Part shown: positions 27,492 through 36,042 of the stretch, piece by piece
How the letters are laid out: each line of letters opens with the position of its first letter
How positions within the stretch are numbered: the first letter of the stretch is position 1
Origin: Mycolicibacterium sediminis
Lineage (GTDB): Bacteria; Actinomycetota; Actinomycetes; Mycobacteriales; Mycobacteriaceae
Assembly (NCBI RefSeq): GCF_010731735.1
Contig: NZ_AP022588.1
Coordinates: 806,001 to 870,000, forward strand
Length of the DNA stretch: 64,000 nucleotides
Direction: 5' to 3'
Position numbers and translations under genes: made by a program
The notes under the pieces: generated by a model
Databases searched by the model: none
What the model saw: the letters and a program-made list of their open reading frames with translations, nothing else
What the model was told of the DNA's origin: nothing

Positions 27492-28127
27492 TCAGCGCAA
27501 CGGAAGTGGTGAAGCGTTGCGTTCCCGCAACATCCGCGTCATCAACTCGCCCTCGGACTTCTGCGTGGCGAGCATCTGCCGGGCCAGGTCGCGCACGTAG
27601 CCCGTCTCGGCGTGCTCGGCGCCCGCGACGAGCATGTCGGTCCCGCCCTCGTGATGGCGCAGCATCAACTGCAGGAAGAGCACGTCGCGCGCGGCTCCCG
27701 TGGCCTGCCGCAGGGCTGCGAGATCGGCACCGTCGGCCATGCCCGGCATGGTCGTGGCGGCACCCATCCCCGCCATGCCCTCGTGGCCGTCGTGGCTCAT
27801 CCACCCCATGTAGCCGCCCGTGGGCAGCAGCGGCTCCCCCCACGCGGTCAGCCAGCCCTGCATCCGGCCGATCTGGTTCTGCTGGCTGGTCAGGATGTCG
27901 AAGGCCAGGTTGCGCACCGCTGGATCGGCGCCGCCGGTGATCTCGGTGATCGCCATGTCGACGGCCTGCGCGTGGTGCACGGACATGTCCTGGGAGAAGC
28001 CGACGTCCACCGGACCCGCCGCCGCGTCGGCCGTGCGGTCGTCGCGGCCGATCAGTAGTCCCGCTCCGACCCCGAGGGCGAGCAGCAGGACGGCGCCGAA
28101 CACGAGCCACCGGTGACCGCGCGTCAT
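27492..28127 (-). CDS. DUF305 domain protein (membrane-anchored, His/Met-rich)
   Basis: This 211-residue protein has an N-terminal membrane anchor (WLVFGAVLLLALGVGAGLLI) and a DUF305 four-helix domain: VGFSQDMSVHHAQAVDMAI, RNLAFDILTSQQNQIGRMQ and LMLRHHEGGTDMLVAG. A Met/His-rich loop (GYMGWMSHDGHEGMAGMG) lies between the helices. DUF305 proteins are ferritin-like and often associated with copper or other metal handling outside the membrane. It starts 3 bases after the stop of the DUF3105 gene, the usual actinobacterial pairing, so the two probably function together. Confidence 0.85.
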   Translation of the reverse strand: MTRGHRWLVFGAVLLLALGVGAGLLIGRDDRTADAAAGPVDVGFSQDMSVHHAQAVDMAITEITGGADPAVRNLAFDILTSQQNQIGRMQGWLTAWGEPLLPTGGYMGWMSHDGHEGMAGMGAATTMPGMADGADLAALRQATGAARDVLFLQLMLRHHEGGTDMLVAGAEHAETGYVRDLARQMLATQKSEGELMTRMLRERNASPLPLR

Positions 28128-28130
28128 CGG

Positions 28131-28838
28131 CTACTTCGCACGCACGGGGGCGGCGTCGGGTCCCGGCGGGCTCGGGTCGAACGCCGGCGGGTCGTCGACG
28201 TCGAAATACGGTGAGGCGCAGCTTGCACCGGGCTCGGGATAGGTGTTCTCGTTCAGCCGCAGCTTCTCGATGAACTCGACCAGACGCGGATCGCCCGGAT
28301 CGGTGAGCTTGAGCTGGTGGCCCCACGACTGGACGGACAGCGGGCTGTCAAGGCCGGGATAGGGCGACATCAGGCTGTAGGGCTGCCCCTCGATCATCGC
28401 GGCGAGGCCGTCGACCTGCTCCGGCGTCAGCGCATCGGGGTCGTAGGTGATCCACACCGCGCCGTGCTCGAGGGAGTGCACCGCGTTCTCGGACCGGATC
28501 GCCGTAGGGTAGACGACGCCGGTGCACGTCGCCCACACCTGGTCGTGCGCGCCACCGAACGGCGGCGCGTGGTCGTAGGCGACGCGCTTGTCGCCGTCCA
28601 CGTGGTCGCCCGCCGGGTAGTCCTCGTGGACGATCCCCGGGATGCTCAGGGACGGGTCGGTCTCCGCGCTCGCGGGTGGGCGCGCGTCCTCACCTCGCGA
28701 GCCGAGGACCAGCCACGCCACCACGCCGATCACCGCGAGCACCGCGACCGCGGCGATGGTTCCCCAGGGCATGCCCGCGAACATCCGCGTCCTGCCGTCA
28801 CCCGATCGCTCGTCCGCCACGCCGGCCAGTCTAGCCAT
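28131..28838 (-). CDS. DUF3105 membrane protein
   Basis: The protein has 235 residues, with one membrane segment at ~25-46 (IAAVAVLAVIGVVAWLVLG) and an outer DUF3105 domain. Signatures include YDHAPPFGGAHDQVWATC, read as YDHAPPFGG and DQVWATC, then NAVHSLEHGAVWITY and a C-terminal SCASPYFDVDDPPAFDPSP. Conserved histidines and two cysteines suggest metal binding, but the function is unknown. It is cotranscribed with the DUF305 gene 3 bases downstream. The start is the ATG at 28838, 19 bases from the lipoprotein gene stop. Confidence 0.85.
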   Translation of the reverse strand: MARLAGVADERSGDGRTRMFAGMPWGTIAAVAVLAVIGVVAWLVLGSRGEDARPPASAETDPSLSIPGIVHEDYPAGDHVDGDKRVAYDHAPPFGGAHDQVWATCTGVVYPTAIRSENAVHSLEHGAVWITYDPDALTPEQVDGLAAMIEGQPYSLMSPYPGLDSPLSVQSWGHQLKLTDPGDPRLVEFIEKLRLNENTYPEPGASCASPYFDVDDPPAFDPSPPGPDAAPVRAK

Positions 28839-28857
28839 CGCGCGTTCGGCCAGATGT

Positions 28858-29376
28858 CTACCAGAGGGTCCCGGTCGAAGCGTCGATCACGAATCCGTGT
28901 GCCCCGCTTAGAGTTTCGCACCGGACGGCACCGCGGGGGTCGACCGCGCAGCGGGTGGCGCCGTTGGTCAGGCGGTGCCGCACCGGCAGGACGTCGACGT
29001 TCCGGGTGAACTGGGGCGCGGCCACGCGCCGGTAGATCGCGGGCCCGCCGCCCTCGACGATCGTCTGATTGCTACCCGGCGGTGCGTCGGCGGGGGCGAA
29101 GTCACATGCCACGACCTGGCCGATCGGGCCGATGGCGCAGCCCCGTCCCGCGGGGGTCCGGAAGTACACCCAGCCGGGATCGCTGTCGATGGTGTGCCTG
29201 CCGGCGCCGAGCGCATACTTGTCGACGCCCACGTCCGGGTCCGGCGGGCCGCCACCCGTGGGCGTCACGGACCCGAAAGTCGTTGCAGTGTCATCGGTTC
29301 GACCGTCGCCGCAGCCGGCCGCGCCCAGGCTCACCGCCAGCACCGCGACGGCGAGCGCCGACGGTGCGCGCCGCAT
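28858..29376 (-). CDS. probable lipoprotein of unknown function
   Basis: This 172-residue protein has a signal peptide ending in a lipobox (LGAAGC, cysteine ~22). Four further cysteines (RGCAIG, VACDFA, TRCAVD, RCETLS) probably form disulfides after export. The pattern GPIGQVVACDF and DPRGAVRCETL looks like two repeats of a small beta fold that mycobacteria use in several secreted proteins. The ATG directly follows the stop codon of the zinc alcohol dehydrogenase gene with no spacer, so both are in one transcript. Confidence 0.7.
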   Translation of the reverse strand: MRRAPSALAVAVLAVSLGAAGCGDGRTDDTATTFGSVTPTGGGPPDPDVGVDKYALGAGRHTIDSDPGWVYFRTPAGRGCAIGPIGQVVACDFAPADAPPGSNQTIVEGGGPAIYRRVAAPQFTRNVDVLPVRHRLTNGATRCAVDPRGAVRCETLSGAHGFVIDASTGTLW

Positions 29377-30561
29377 CTACCGCGCCTCGGCGGCGGTCAG
29401 CCGGACCTCGGACGACGTCTCGCGCGGGTCGATCAGGATCTTGGCGTGGGTCTCGGGATCGCCGAGGGCGGCGAACGCGTCCACCACGCCGTCGAGGCCC
29501 ACGGTTCCGGTCACCAGCGGCGCCGCGTCCACCTTGCCCTCGGCCAGCATGTGCAGGGTGTCGCGGAACTCCAGCGGCGTGTAGCCGAACGCGAAGCGCA
29601 TGTCGACCTCCTTGCTGATGGCCATCGCCGGCCGCAGCCGGTCCTCGCCCATGCAGACGCCGACCACGACCACCAGCGCGCTCAGCGGGGCGGCCGCCAC
29701 GACGCCGTCGAGCATGCCCGGGACTCCGACGCACTCGAAGATCACCGGCCGCTTGGGTCCCGCGGCGCCGAACTTGTCGGCGGCGCGGTACAGGTGCTGC
29801 CAGCCCGGCACCCGTCGCAGCTTCTCCATCGATCCCATGCCGAGTTCGTAGAGTGCGGGCGCCGACGTCAGCACGCCCTTCTGGCGTGCCAGGTGGTCGA
29901 ACGGCGAGTCGACGGCCGGGTCGACCACCACGTGGGCACCGCACCGCGACGCCAGGGCCCGCCGTCCCGGCGAGAAGTCGCTGGCGATGATCGTCGACAC
30001 CCCGATGGCGCTCAGCAGGCAGATCACCGCGAGGCCGACGGGCCCGCAGCCGACCACGACCGCGACGTCCCGCTTGCCGACGTCGCTGCGCCGGACGGCG
30101 TGCAGCGCCACCGCCATCGGCTCGGTGAGCGCCGCGATGTCCAGCGAGAGTCCGTTGGGTACGACGAACGTCATGGCTCCCTCGACCACGACCCGTTCGG
30201 CGTACGCGCCCGGCGCCTTGGGCGACAGCCCGGTGAGGTGGACGGCGCCGTCGGCGCGGACCAGCGGGAACGACACCACGGTGGTCCCCGTCGCGAACTC
30301 CTTGGCGGCGCCGCGGCCCCGCTCGACGACCTCGCCGCAGAACTCGTGGCCCAGCACCACGGGGGTGTCGCCGCGCATGAAGTCGCCGTAGTCGACGGCC
30401 GCCATCACGTCGGTGAGTTCGTCGGCGTGGTCCTTGGCGTGCAGGTCCGAGCCGCAGATGCCGCAGCGCCGGACGTCGAGCACCAGCTGACCGGGGCCCG
30501 GCCGCGGGTCCGGCAGGTCGACGACGGTCAGGTCGCCCTGGACGCAGCTGACGGCCTTCAC
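29377..30561 (-). CDS. zinc-dependent alcohol dehydrogenase (MDR family)
   Basis: The protein has 394 residues and is a medium-chain dehydrogenase. Catalytic zinc ligands are visible in CGICGSDLHAKDH and GHEFCGEV, and the NAD(P) motif in VVVGCGPVGLAVICLL. The structural-zinc cysteine cluster is absent, as in some family branches. The substrate is unknown. The gene starts at a GTG, and its stop codon directly abuts the ATG of the lipoprotein gene. The molybdopterin enzyme lies 52 bp upstream on the same strand, so a longer operon is possible. Confidence 0.88.
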   Translation of the reverse strand: MKAVSCVQGDLTVVDLPDPRPGPGQLVLDVRRCGICGSDLHAKDHADELTDVMAAVDYGDFMRGDTPVVLGHEFCGEVVERGRGAAKEFATGTTVVSFPLVRADGAVHLTGLSPKAPGAYAERVVVEGAMTFVVPNGLSLDIAALTEPMAVALHAVRRSDVGKRDVAVVVGCGPVGLAVICLLSAIGVSTIIASDFSPGRRALASRCGAHVVVDPAVDSPFDHLARQKGVLTSAPALYELGMGSMEKLRRVPGWQHLYRAADKFGAAGPKRPVIFECVGVPGMLDGVVAAAPLSALVVVVGVCMGEDRLRPAMAISKEVDMRFAFGYTPLEFRDTLHMLAEGKVDAAPLVTGTVGLDGVVDAFAALGDPETHAKILIDPRETSSEVRLTAAEAR

Positions 30562-30613
30562 GAGCGGGGTGTGGCGCAGTCGGAGGTGAACACGACGCCA
30601 GTATCCCCCGGCG

Positions 30614-32821
30614 TCAGGCCCCGGCGGTGACCCGCACCGGGATGTTCCCCTGTCTGGGCAGTCCCGTGATCGGATCGAACTCGACGTCGGTGGGCACCAG
30701 CCGCCCGACGTTGCTCCCGCGGTCGAGGACCTCCGCGTCCTCGGCGGGAAGACCGCCGAATGCGTGGTGCATCGCGATGACGTCGCGGCGCAGGGTGTCG
30801 TCGGCCTCCACCACGCTGGGGATGCCGTCGTGCGGCGACGTCACGGTGACGAGGTCGCCGGATGCCAGCCCCAGCGCGGCGATCGAGTCGGGGTGCATGT
30901 AGGCGGGGTTGTAGGCCTTGCCCCGGTTGAGGGTCGGCAGGTTGGTGCCCGACGAGTTCATGAAGCTGCCGTGCCTGCGCGGGATCAGCCGGAACGGATA
31001 CTCGGAATCGGCTCGCGCCGTGGCGAAGTCCTCCGCCAGGACCGCACCGAGGTCGTCGATCATGAAGGCGTTGGCGAGGTCGAGGCGTGCCGTGCAGTCC
31101 GCGTCGCGTTCCGCGACCACGTCGTCGACGTCGTAGATCTTGCCGTGCGGGTGGCGGCGGACCTCGTCGAACGGGATGCGCGACCCTGCGCACATCTGCT
31201 CGAACACCTCCTCGGTGGTCAGCGTCGTCTCACCGTTCATGTTGATGATCGCCGGCGGCGACTCCATGAACCGGCCCCCACCACCGCCGAAGAAGTTCAC
31301 GAACCACAGGTCGAGGTTCATCCGCTTGGTCAGCCCGAGGAAGAACTGCCACTCCTCGGTCAGGTCGGAGCCCGGGGGCGGATCGACTATGCGCGGCACG
31401 TACTGCCCGTAGGGCGCCGGGATCCCCGTCCCGCTGGTGTAGTACTTGATGAGTTCGCTGCCCATCGTCATCGCCGGTGTCTCCATCTGCATCATCGGGG
31501 CGATGACGTAGTCGGCCAGCCGCGAGGTCAGCGACATCTCGGTGTCGAGGGTGACCAGCAGGTCCAGACTCTCCAACGCGCGCAACGTCTTCCGCTGGTC
31601 GGGCCACGCGGCCATGGGGTTGCCGCCGATGCAGATCAGCGCCTTGACCTGTCCGTCTCCAGGCAGCAGGATCTCGTCGGCCAGCGCCGCGGTCGGCATT
31701 CCGGCCACCGTGTCGGTGAGGTCGCGCACCCGCAGCTTCTCGCCGTACCCCCAACCCTCGTAGGGCGGGTGCGGCTGCGCCTTCGCGACGAACGCGGGCA
31801 TGAGCGTGTTGGGCCGCAGCACCGGTTCCCCGGCGCGCTGCCACCGTCCGCAGATCGTGGTCAGGCACAGGCACAGGTACTCGAGCAGGCTGCCGTGCGC
31901 CGCGAAGTTCGCGCCGGTCCCGGCGTTGACCATCCCGCGCCGCTCGCCGTGGGTCGCGAAGAGCCGGGCCGCGTCGATCAGCTGCCGTTCTGGGATGTCG
32001 GCGCGCCGGGCGACGTACCCGGACGTGAAGCCGGCGACCGCTGCTGCGAGTTCGGTGAGGCCGCTGGCATTCTCGGCCACGAAGTCGGCGTCGTAGAGCA
32101 TCTCGTCGAGGATGATCTTGATCATGCCCGCGACGATCGAGACGTCCTCGCCGGGGCGCGGCTGGATGTGGATCGCCGCACGCGCGGCGGTCTGTGAGCG
32201 GCGCGGGTCGACGACGATCAACTGCATGCCGCGCGTGATGGCGGTCCGCAGTCCCTGGCCGGGATTCTGACCGGGGATGCCGATCGCCTTCGACACGAGT
32301 GGGTTAGTCCCGATGAGCATCCAGGAGTCCGCGGTGTGGAAGTCGACGTCGCCGCCGAGCCAGTGCCCGTGCGCTGCCAGGGCGATCTGCTTGCCGGGCT
32401 GGTCGATGGTGTTGGCGGTGAAGAACATCGGCGATTCGATGGCTCGGATGAACGCGTTGGCCATCAGTGCCGATGCCGGGTACGGCAGGCCGTTGGTGCC
32501 GAGGTACATGGCGACCGACCGCGGGCCGTGCTCGTCGATCAGCTGCTGCAGCTCGACGGCGATCTCGTCCATCGCGCGTTCGGCGCCGATGGCCTCGTAC
32601 GTGCCGTCGGTCCCGCGCTTCTGGCTGACGAGCAGCCGCCGCGGGTTGTTGTGGATGTCCGGCAGCGCCCGACCCTTGGCGCACGTGTAGCCCTTGAACA
32701 TCGGGTTCTCGGGGTCACCCGTGACCTTGGTGAGCCTGCCGTCGGTGACGGTGGCGAGGACGCCGCAGTGCGCCGAGCAGATGCGGCAGATGCCGGGCTG
32801 CGTCGTGGTGGTCGGAGACAC
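30614..32821 (-). CDS. molybdopterin oxidoreductase (formate dehydrogenase/nitrate reductase-like)
   Basis: This 735-residue bis-MGD enzyme has an N-terminal [4Fe-4S] site, C12-x2-C15-x3-C19 and C47 (ICRICSAHC, GYTCAKG), then the Mo-binding domains and a C-terminal molydopterin-dinucleotide-binding domain (FRLIPRRHGSFMNSSGTNLP, PDSIAALGLASGDLVTV). Where FdhH has selenocysteine this protein has TANTIDQPGK, with D140 the candidate Mo ligand. There is no signal peptide, so it should be cytoplasmic. No accessory subunit gene adjoins it. The GTG at 32821 is preceded by GGGGGC. The substrate is unknown. Confidence 0.88.
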   Translation of the reverse strand: MSPTTTTQPGICRICSAHCGVLATVTDGRLTKVTGDPENPMFKGYTCAKGRALPDIHNNPRRLLVSQKRGTDGTYEAIGAERAMDEIAVELQQLIDEHGPRSVAMYLGTNGLPYPASALMANAFIRAIESPMFFTANTIDQPGKQIALAAHGHWLGGDVDFHTADSWMLIGTNPLVSKAIGIPGQNPGQGLRTAITRGMQLIVVDPRRSQTAARAAIHIQPRPGEDVSIVAGMIKIILDEMLYDADFVAENASGLTELAAAVAGFTSGYVARRADIPERQLIDAARLFATHGERRGMVNAGTGANFAAHGSLLEYLCLCLTTICGRWQRAGEPVLRPNTLMPAFVAKAQPHPPYEGWGYGEKLRVRDLTDTVAGMPTAALADEILLPGDGQVKALICIGGNPMAAWPDQRKTLRALESLDLLVTLDTEMSLTSRLADYVIAPMMQMETPAMTMGSELIKYYTSGTGIPAPYGQYVPRIVDPPPGSDLTEEWQFFLGLTKRMNLDLWFVNFFGGGGGRFMESPPAIINMNGETTLTTEEVFEQMCAGSRIPFDEVRRHPHGKIYDVDDVVAERDADCTARLDLANAFMIDDLGAVLAEDFATARADSEYPFRLIPRRHGSFMNSSGTNLPTLNRGKAYNPAYMHPDSIAALGLASGDLVTVTSPHDGIPSVVEADDTLRRDVIAMHHAFGGLPAEDAEVLDRGSNVGRLVPTDVEFDPITGLPRQGNIPVRVTAGA

Positions 32822-32868
32822 GCCCCCGATGCTAAGCGCTCGCTCAGCAGCAGGGACGTGATTGACGG

Positions 32869-33126
32869 CTATCCGTAGACGTCGAACATCCGGAACACGA
32901 GGTACACCGCCGCCACCAGGAAGATCGCCGTGAACACCAGCGTGACGATCAGCCACACCTTGGGTCCCGAGGTCCCGGCCCCGTGCGGCACCACGGGGTC
33001 CTTGTTCGCCGTCGCCGACATCGACGAGGCGTCCGGCGGCGTGTCACCGGGCTGGACACCCCCGCCCTCGTCGAGGGCGGGGATGTCTTCGCGATCCGGT
33101 TCCGGATCGGGCGGAAGTGCGGTCAT
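32869..33126 (-). CDS. DUF6480 small membrane protein
   Basis: The protein has 85 residues: an acidic, proline-rich N-terminus (MTALPPDPEPDREDIPALDE), the GGGVQPGDTPPDASSMS motif that marks DUF6480, and one C-terminal membrane segment (VWLIVTLVFTAIFLVAAVYLVF). The function is unknown. The ATG at 33126 is used because the family starts there; the upstream ATG would overlap the neighbouring gene. It is the last of three same-strand genes with the coiled-coil and CsbD-type proteins, 4 bases after the former. Confidence 0.75.
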   Translation of the reverse strand: MTALPPDPEPDREDIPALDEGGGVQPGDTPPDASSMSATANKDPVVPHGAGTSGPKVWLIVTLVFTAIFLVAAVYLVFRMFDVYG

Positions 33127-33130
33127 GACG

Positions 33131-33811
33131 TCACGACGGTTCCCCGGCGCGGGCGGCACGACGGTTCTCCTTCTCGACGTCGGCCAGCTCCTCGACCTGG
33201 TCGGCGCGGCTCCGCTTGGCGGCCGCCTCGGTGCGCTTCTCGGCCGCGTCGTCGAGTTGCGCGTCGGCGACGTCGGTCACGGCCTTCTCCGCCGAGTCGA
33301 TCCGAGCGTTCTCGACGCGCTTGGCCTGCTCCGCCTGCTTCTTGCGCTCGGCGGCCGCCTGGTCGGCGCGCTCCTTGGCCGTGGCGGTGCGCTTGGCGAC
33401 CGTCTCGGTGGCGCGTTGCTTGCGGGCCTCGGCGTCGTCGCGCGCCTTCTCCTGCCGCTCGGCCTTCGCCTTGCGTGCCTCGTCCTGCTCCTCGGCGATC
33501 GCCTCGCGCTCGCTCTGGAGGTCGCTCTTGGCCTGCTGCCGCTTCTGCTCCGCGGCGTTCTCGAGTTGCGTCGCACGGGCCAGTGCGGCGCCTGCCTCGG
33601 CGCGTGAGGCACCACTGCTCTCAAGCCTCGGGTCCCGCAACCAATGGCCGACGGTCGCGTCGATTGCGCCGAACGAGCGCTCGTAGAGCAGTCGGCCGGG
33701 CGCCTCGGCGTCCATCTGCGCCACGACGCGCTGCTCGATGAACTGCAGCGGCAGTCGGGCGATTCGGTACTGCAGTCGCAACACGGCGACGGGAAGTTCA
33801 ATGAGGTTCAT
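33131..33811 (-). CDS. coiled-coil stress-associated protein of unknown function
   Basis: This 226-residue protein starts with a short hydrophobic region (LIELPVAVLRLQYRIARLPLQ), then from ~residue 70 to the end is a continuous Ala/Glu/Lys/Arg-rich coiled coil (for example QKRQQAKSDLQSEREAIAEE). It has no enzymatic motif. It lies 17 bases after the CsbD-type gene and 4 bases before the DUF6480 gene, so the three form one unit. The similarity of composition to its upstream neighbour suggests two parts of one assembly, for example for aggregation or membrane association under stress. Confidence 0.7.
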   Translation of the reverse strand: MNLIELPVAVLRLQYRIARLPLQFIEQRVVAQMDAEAPGRLLYERSFGAIDATVGHWLRDPRLESSGASRAEAGAALARATQLENAAEQKRQQAKSDLQSEREAIAEEQDEARKAKAERQEKARDDAEARKQRATETVAKRTATAKERADQAAAERKKQAEQAKRVENARIDSAEKAVTDVADAQLDDAAEKRTEAAAKRSRADQVEELADVEKENRRAARAGEPS

Positions 33812-33828
33812 CGTCGGCTCCTATCTGG

Positions 33829-34386
33829 TCAGGACTTGTCGGCGTCTGCGGCGGATTCGGCTGCGCGCTCGCGCATCAACTTGGCGCGGTCCTCCAGTGA
33901 GGCCGCCTCGTCGAGATCGTCGCGGAAGTCCTCGACGGCCTCGCCGTACTCCTCGGCCGCGTTGGCGACCTCGGCGCGGTGCTGGGCGTCGGCGATCTGC
34001 GACTCGCGCTGCGCAGCCGACTCGGCCGCCACGCGCTCACGCGCCAGGTCCGCCGCTCCGGCCTTCTCCGCGGCGGCCTTCTGCGCCTGCTTTTCGCTCT
34101 CGGCGGTCGCCTCGACGCCTGCGGTACGCGCTGCGGTCTCGGCTCGGCGCTGAGCGCCCTCGAGTTGGGCGTCGCGGGCCTCCTCGCGTGCTTCGGCACT
34201 CTCGGCCTCGGCGATCGCCTCGACGGCGTTGGCCTCCTTGCGCTCCTTGGCCTGAGCCTGCTCGAGTTGTCCCTCAGCGGTGAGCGAGTCGTTGCCCGTG
34301 ACTGCGCCCGCGATCTCCTTGGCCTTGCCCTTGACCGAGTCGACCAATCCCTTGCGTGCCTGATCTGCGGTGTCTTCGTTGGTCAT
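33829..34386 (-). CDS. CsbD-domain coiled-coil protein (microaggregate-binding-like)
   Basis: The protein has 185 residues. The first ~45 form a CsbD-like domain (QARKGLVDSVKGKAKEIAGA, then VTGNDSLTAEGQLEQ); the rest is a long charged coiled coil (EARDAQLEGAQRRAETAART and similar). From memory, mycobacterial proteins with this layout are called microaggregate-binding protein 1; that name is not certain here. CsbD proteins are general-stress proteins. A strong GAAAGGAG ribosome site precedes the ATG. It leads the three-gene unit with the coiled-coil and DUF6480 genes. Confidence 0.78.
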   Translation of the reverse strand: MTNEDTADQARKGLVDSVKGKAKEIAGAVTGNDSLTAEGQLEQAQAKERKEANAVEAIAEAESAEAREEARDAQLEGAQRRAETAARTAGVEATAESEKQAQKAAAEKAGAADLARERVAAESAAQRESQIADAQHRAEVANAAEEYGEAVEDFRDDLDEAASLEDRAKLMRERAAESAADADKS

Positions 34387-34464
34387 CCGGTTCTCCTTTC
34401 GGCATGGTTACCTGCCGGGAGAGATTCCTCGCATCGCGCGATCCAAACCCGTCGGAAGGGCGGG

Positions 34465-35121
34465 TCAGGCGGACGTCACCTCGTCGAGCGGATCATCCTT
34501 CGACGCCGACGTGCGCGGGAGTGCCCGCACCGCCGTCCGGATGGCGAAGTAAATTGACGTCGACGTGACGAGGAACACAGGCCAGCCCATCGCGATGCGG
34601 GCGACTCCGAGCAGGCCGGTCTGATCGGTTTCGTAGAGGTAGTACTGCACTCCGAACCGCGACCACCCCGCGACGGCCAGGACCAGTGTGGCGAGGTCGA
34701 ATGCCACGCGGACGCGTCGGACCCGCCGCCACGTGCCGTCCCGCCCGGTGATCCACGCCCAGCCGACGCCCACCAGCGGCCACCGGATCAGCACCGAACC
34801 GGTGAATACGATCGCGGCCGCCAGGTAGGACCAGATGCCGGGTAGATAGAAGTCCTTGGCACGACCGGTGATCAGCGCGTAGGCGGCCGACCCCGCCACG
34901 GCGATGAACCCGAACAGCGACGGCCGCAGCGATTCGCGACGGATCAGCTGCCAGGCCAGCACCACCGCTGCGGTGCCGAGCGACGCGACGATGGCCGCGG
35001 TGAGGTCCGCGAAGGACAGCGCCAGGGCGAACACCGTCACCGGCAGCGACGTGTAGACGAGTCCGCTGTACCCGCCGGCCCGGGCCAGCAGGGCGTCGAA
35101 CGGCGACCTCGAGTCCGTCAC
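34465..35121 (-). CDS. DUF3159 integral membrane protein
   Basis: This 218-residue protein has about five or six membrane segments and the DUF3159 arrangement: GYSGLVYTSLPVTVFALALS, a repeated TM pair, and RDGTWRRVRRVRVAFDLAT before the last helices. The function is unknown; in other mycobacteria such genes sit among housekeeping loci. It starts at a GTG. It lies 78 bp upstream of the CsbD-type gene on the same strand, and 40 bp separate it from the end of the cutinase gene. Confidence 0.78.
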   Translation of the reverse strand: MTDSRSPFDALLARAGGYSGLVYTSLPVTVFALALSFADLTAAIVASLGTAAVVLAWQLIRRESLRPSLFGFIAVAGSAAYALITGRAKDFYLPGIWSYLAAAIVFTGSVLIRWPLVGVGWAWITGRDGTWRRVRRVRVAFDLATLVLAVAGWSRFGVQYYLYETDQTGLLGVARIAMGWPVFLVTSTSIYFAIRTAVRALPRTSASKDDPLDEVTSA

Positions 35122-35161
35122 GCGTTCGAGGGTACTGAGGCCGGGACGACGGCCGGTGTGG

Positions 35162-35887
35162 CTACCTCGGTGTGACGGCCGCGGACATCTCGTCGACGGG
35201 AGCGCCGGACGAGTGACCCTTGACCCGGTCGGCCACGAACGACGCCGCCTGGTCGGTGAGCCCCGCCTGGGGGTAGAGGCTGTGTGCGGCCCGATCGTCG
35301 CCCGGCGAGCAGACCGGGTCCGCGCCGTTGCACAGTTCGATCGTCTTCGCGCCGTAGAGCGGGCTGTTGGCCGTCAGCGGCCTGCCGATCTTCTGCGACG
35401 GGTTGCCGAACACGGCGACCGCGGCGACGTGGTCGGCCACCTCGGGCGGCATGGGGACGCCGAAGCCGAACGTCTGCGCCGGGTCGGCGGTGATCAGGTC
35501 CACCACCGCCGCCCCCTGCGAGTAACCCCCGAGCACGATGCTGGTGGCCGGGCAGCTGGCGGCGAACGACTGGACCTGGGCCGCGGCGTCACGGGCGCCG
35601 GCGACCGCCTGCATGAAGTCGTCCGACGCGGGGTAGTTCACCGCGCTGACGGCGATCGATTCGCCCTTCAGGTCGCCCCGCAGCGAATCCACGAACGCCT
35701 GCCCGGTCCGGCCGATGCCGACGGGCTCGCCGGTGCCGCGGGCGAAGAGGACCTGGACGTCGGAGCAGGCGGCCGCCGACGCGACGGGCGCGACGGCGAC
35801 GAGTCCCGCGGCGCCGACCAGACAGCCGGCGAGTACTCCGGTGGCTGCCAGCCCGAATGCTCGGCGCGGCTTCTCGTTCTCGAGCAT
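35162..35887 (-). CDS. secreted cutinase-family esterase
   Basis: The protein has 241 residues: a signal peptide (~39 residues, ending VASAAA) and a cutinase alpha/beta hydrolase domain. The catalytic triad is S123 (LGGYSQGAAV), D190 (LCNGADPVC) and H202 (RAAHSLYP). The family's disulfide pairs are C41-C112 and C186-C193. Mycobacterial cutinase-like proteins are lipases or esterases acting outside the cell. AGGAGACACC lies directly before the ATG. It is divergent from the WXG-like hydrolase gene, with 155 bp between the starts. Confidence 0.92.
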   Translation of the reverse strand: MLENEKPRRAFGLAATGVLAGCLVGAAGLVAVAPVASAAACSDVQVLFARGTGEPVGIGRTGQAFVDSLRGDLKGESIAVSAVNYPASDDFMQAVAGARDAAAQVQSFAASCPATSIVLGGYSQGAAVVDLITADPAQTFGFGVPMPPEVADHVAAVAVFGNPSQKIGRPLTANSPLYGAKTIELCNGADPVCSPGDDRAAHSLYPQAGLTDQAASFVADRVKGHSSGAPVDEMSAAVTPR

Positions 35888-36042
35888 GGTGTCTCCTGGT
35901 TCGTGACGCGGGCGGCCGGTGTTGGCCCTCTGCTGAGGGGAACCCGCCACCCGGCGTTTCCATTCCGCCGAAAGAGGTGATCGGCGGGGTCGGTCCGGCG
36001 CGGCAGAATGATGGGGGGACGGCGGCGAGCGGAGGAGGTCCC

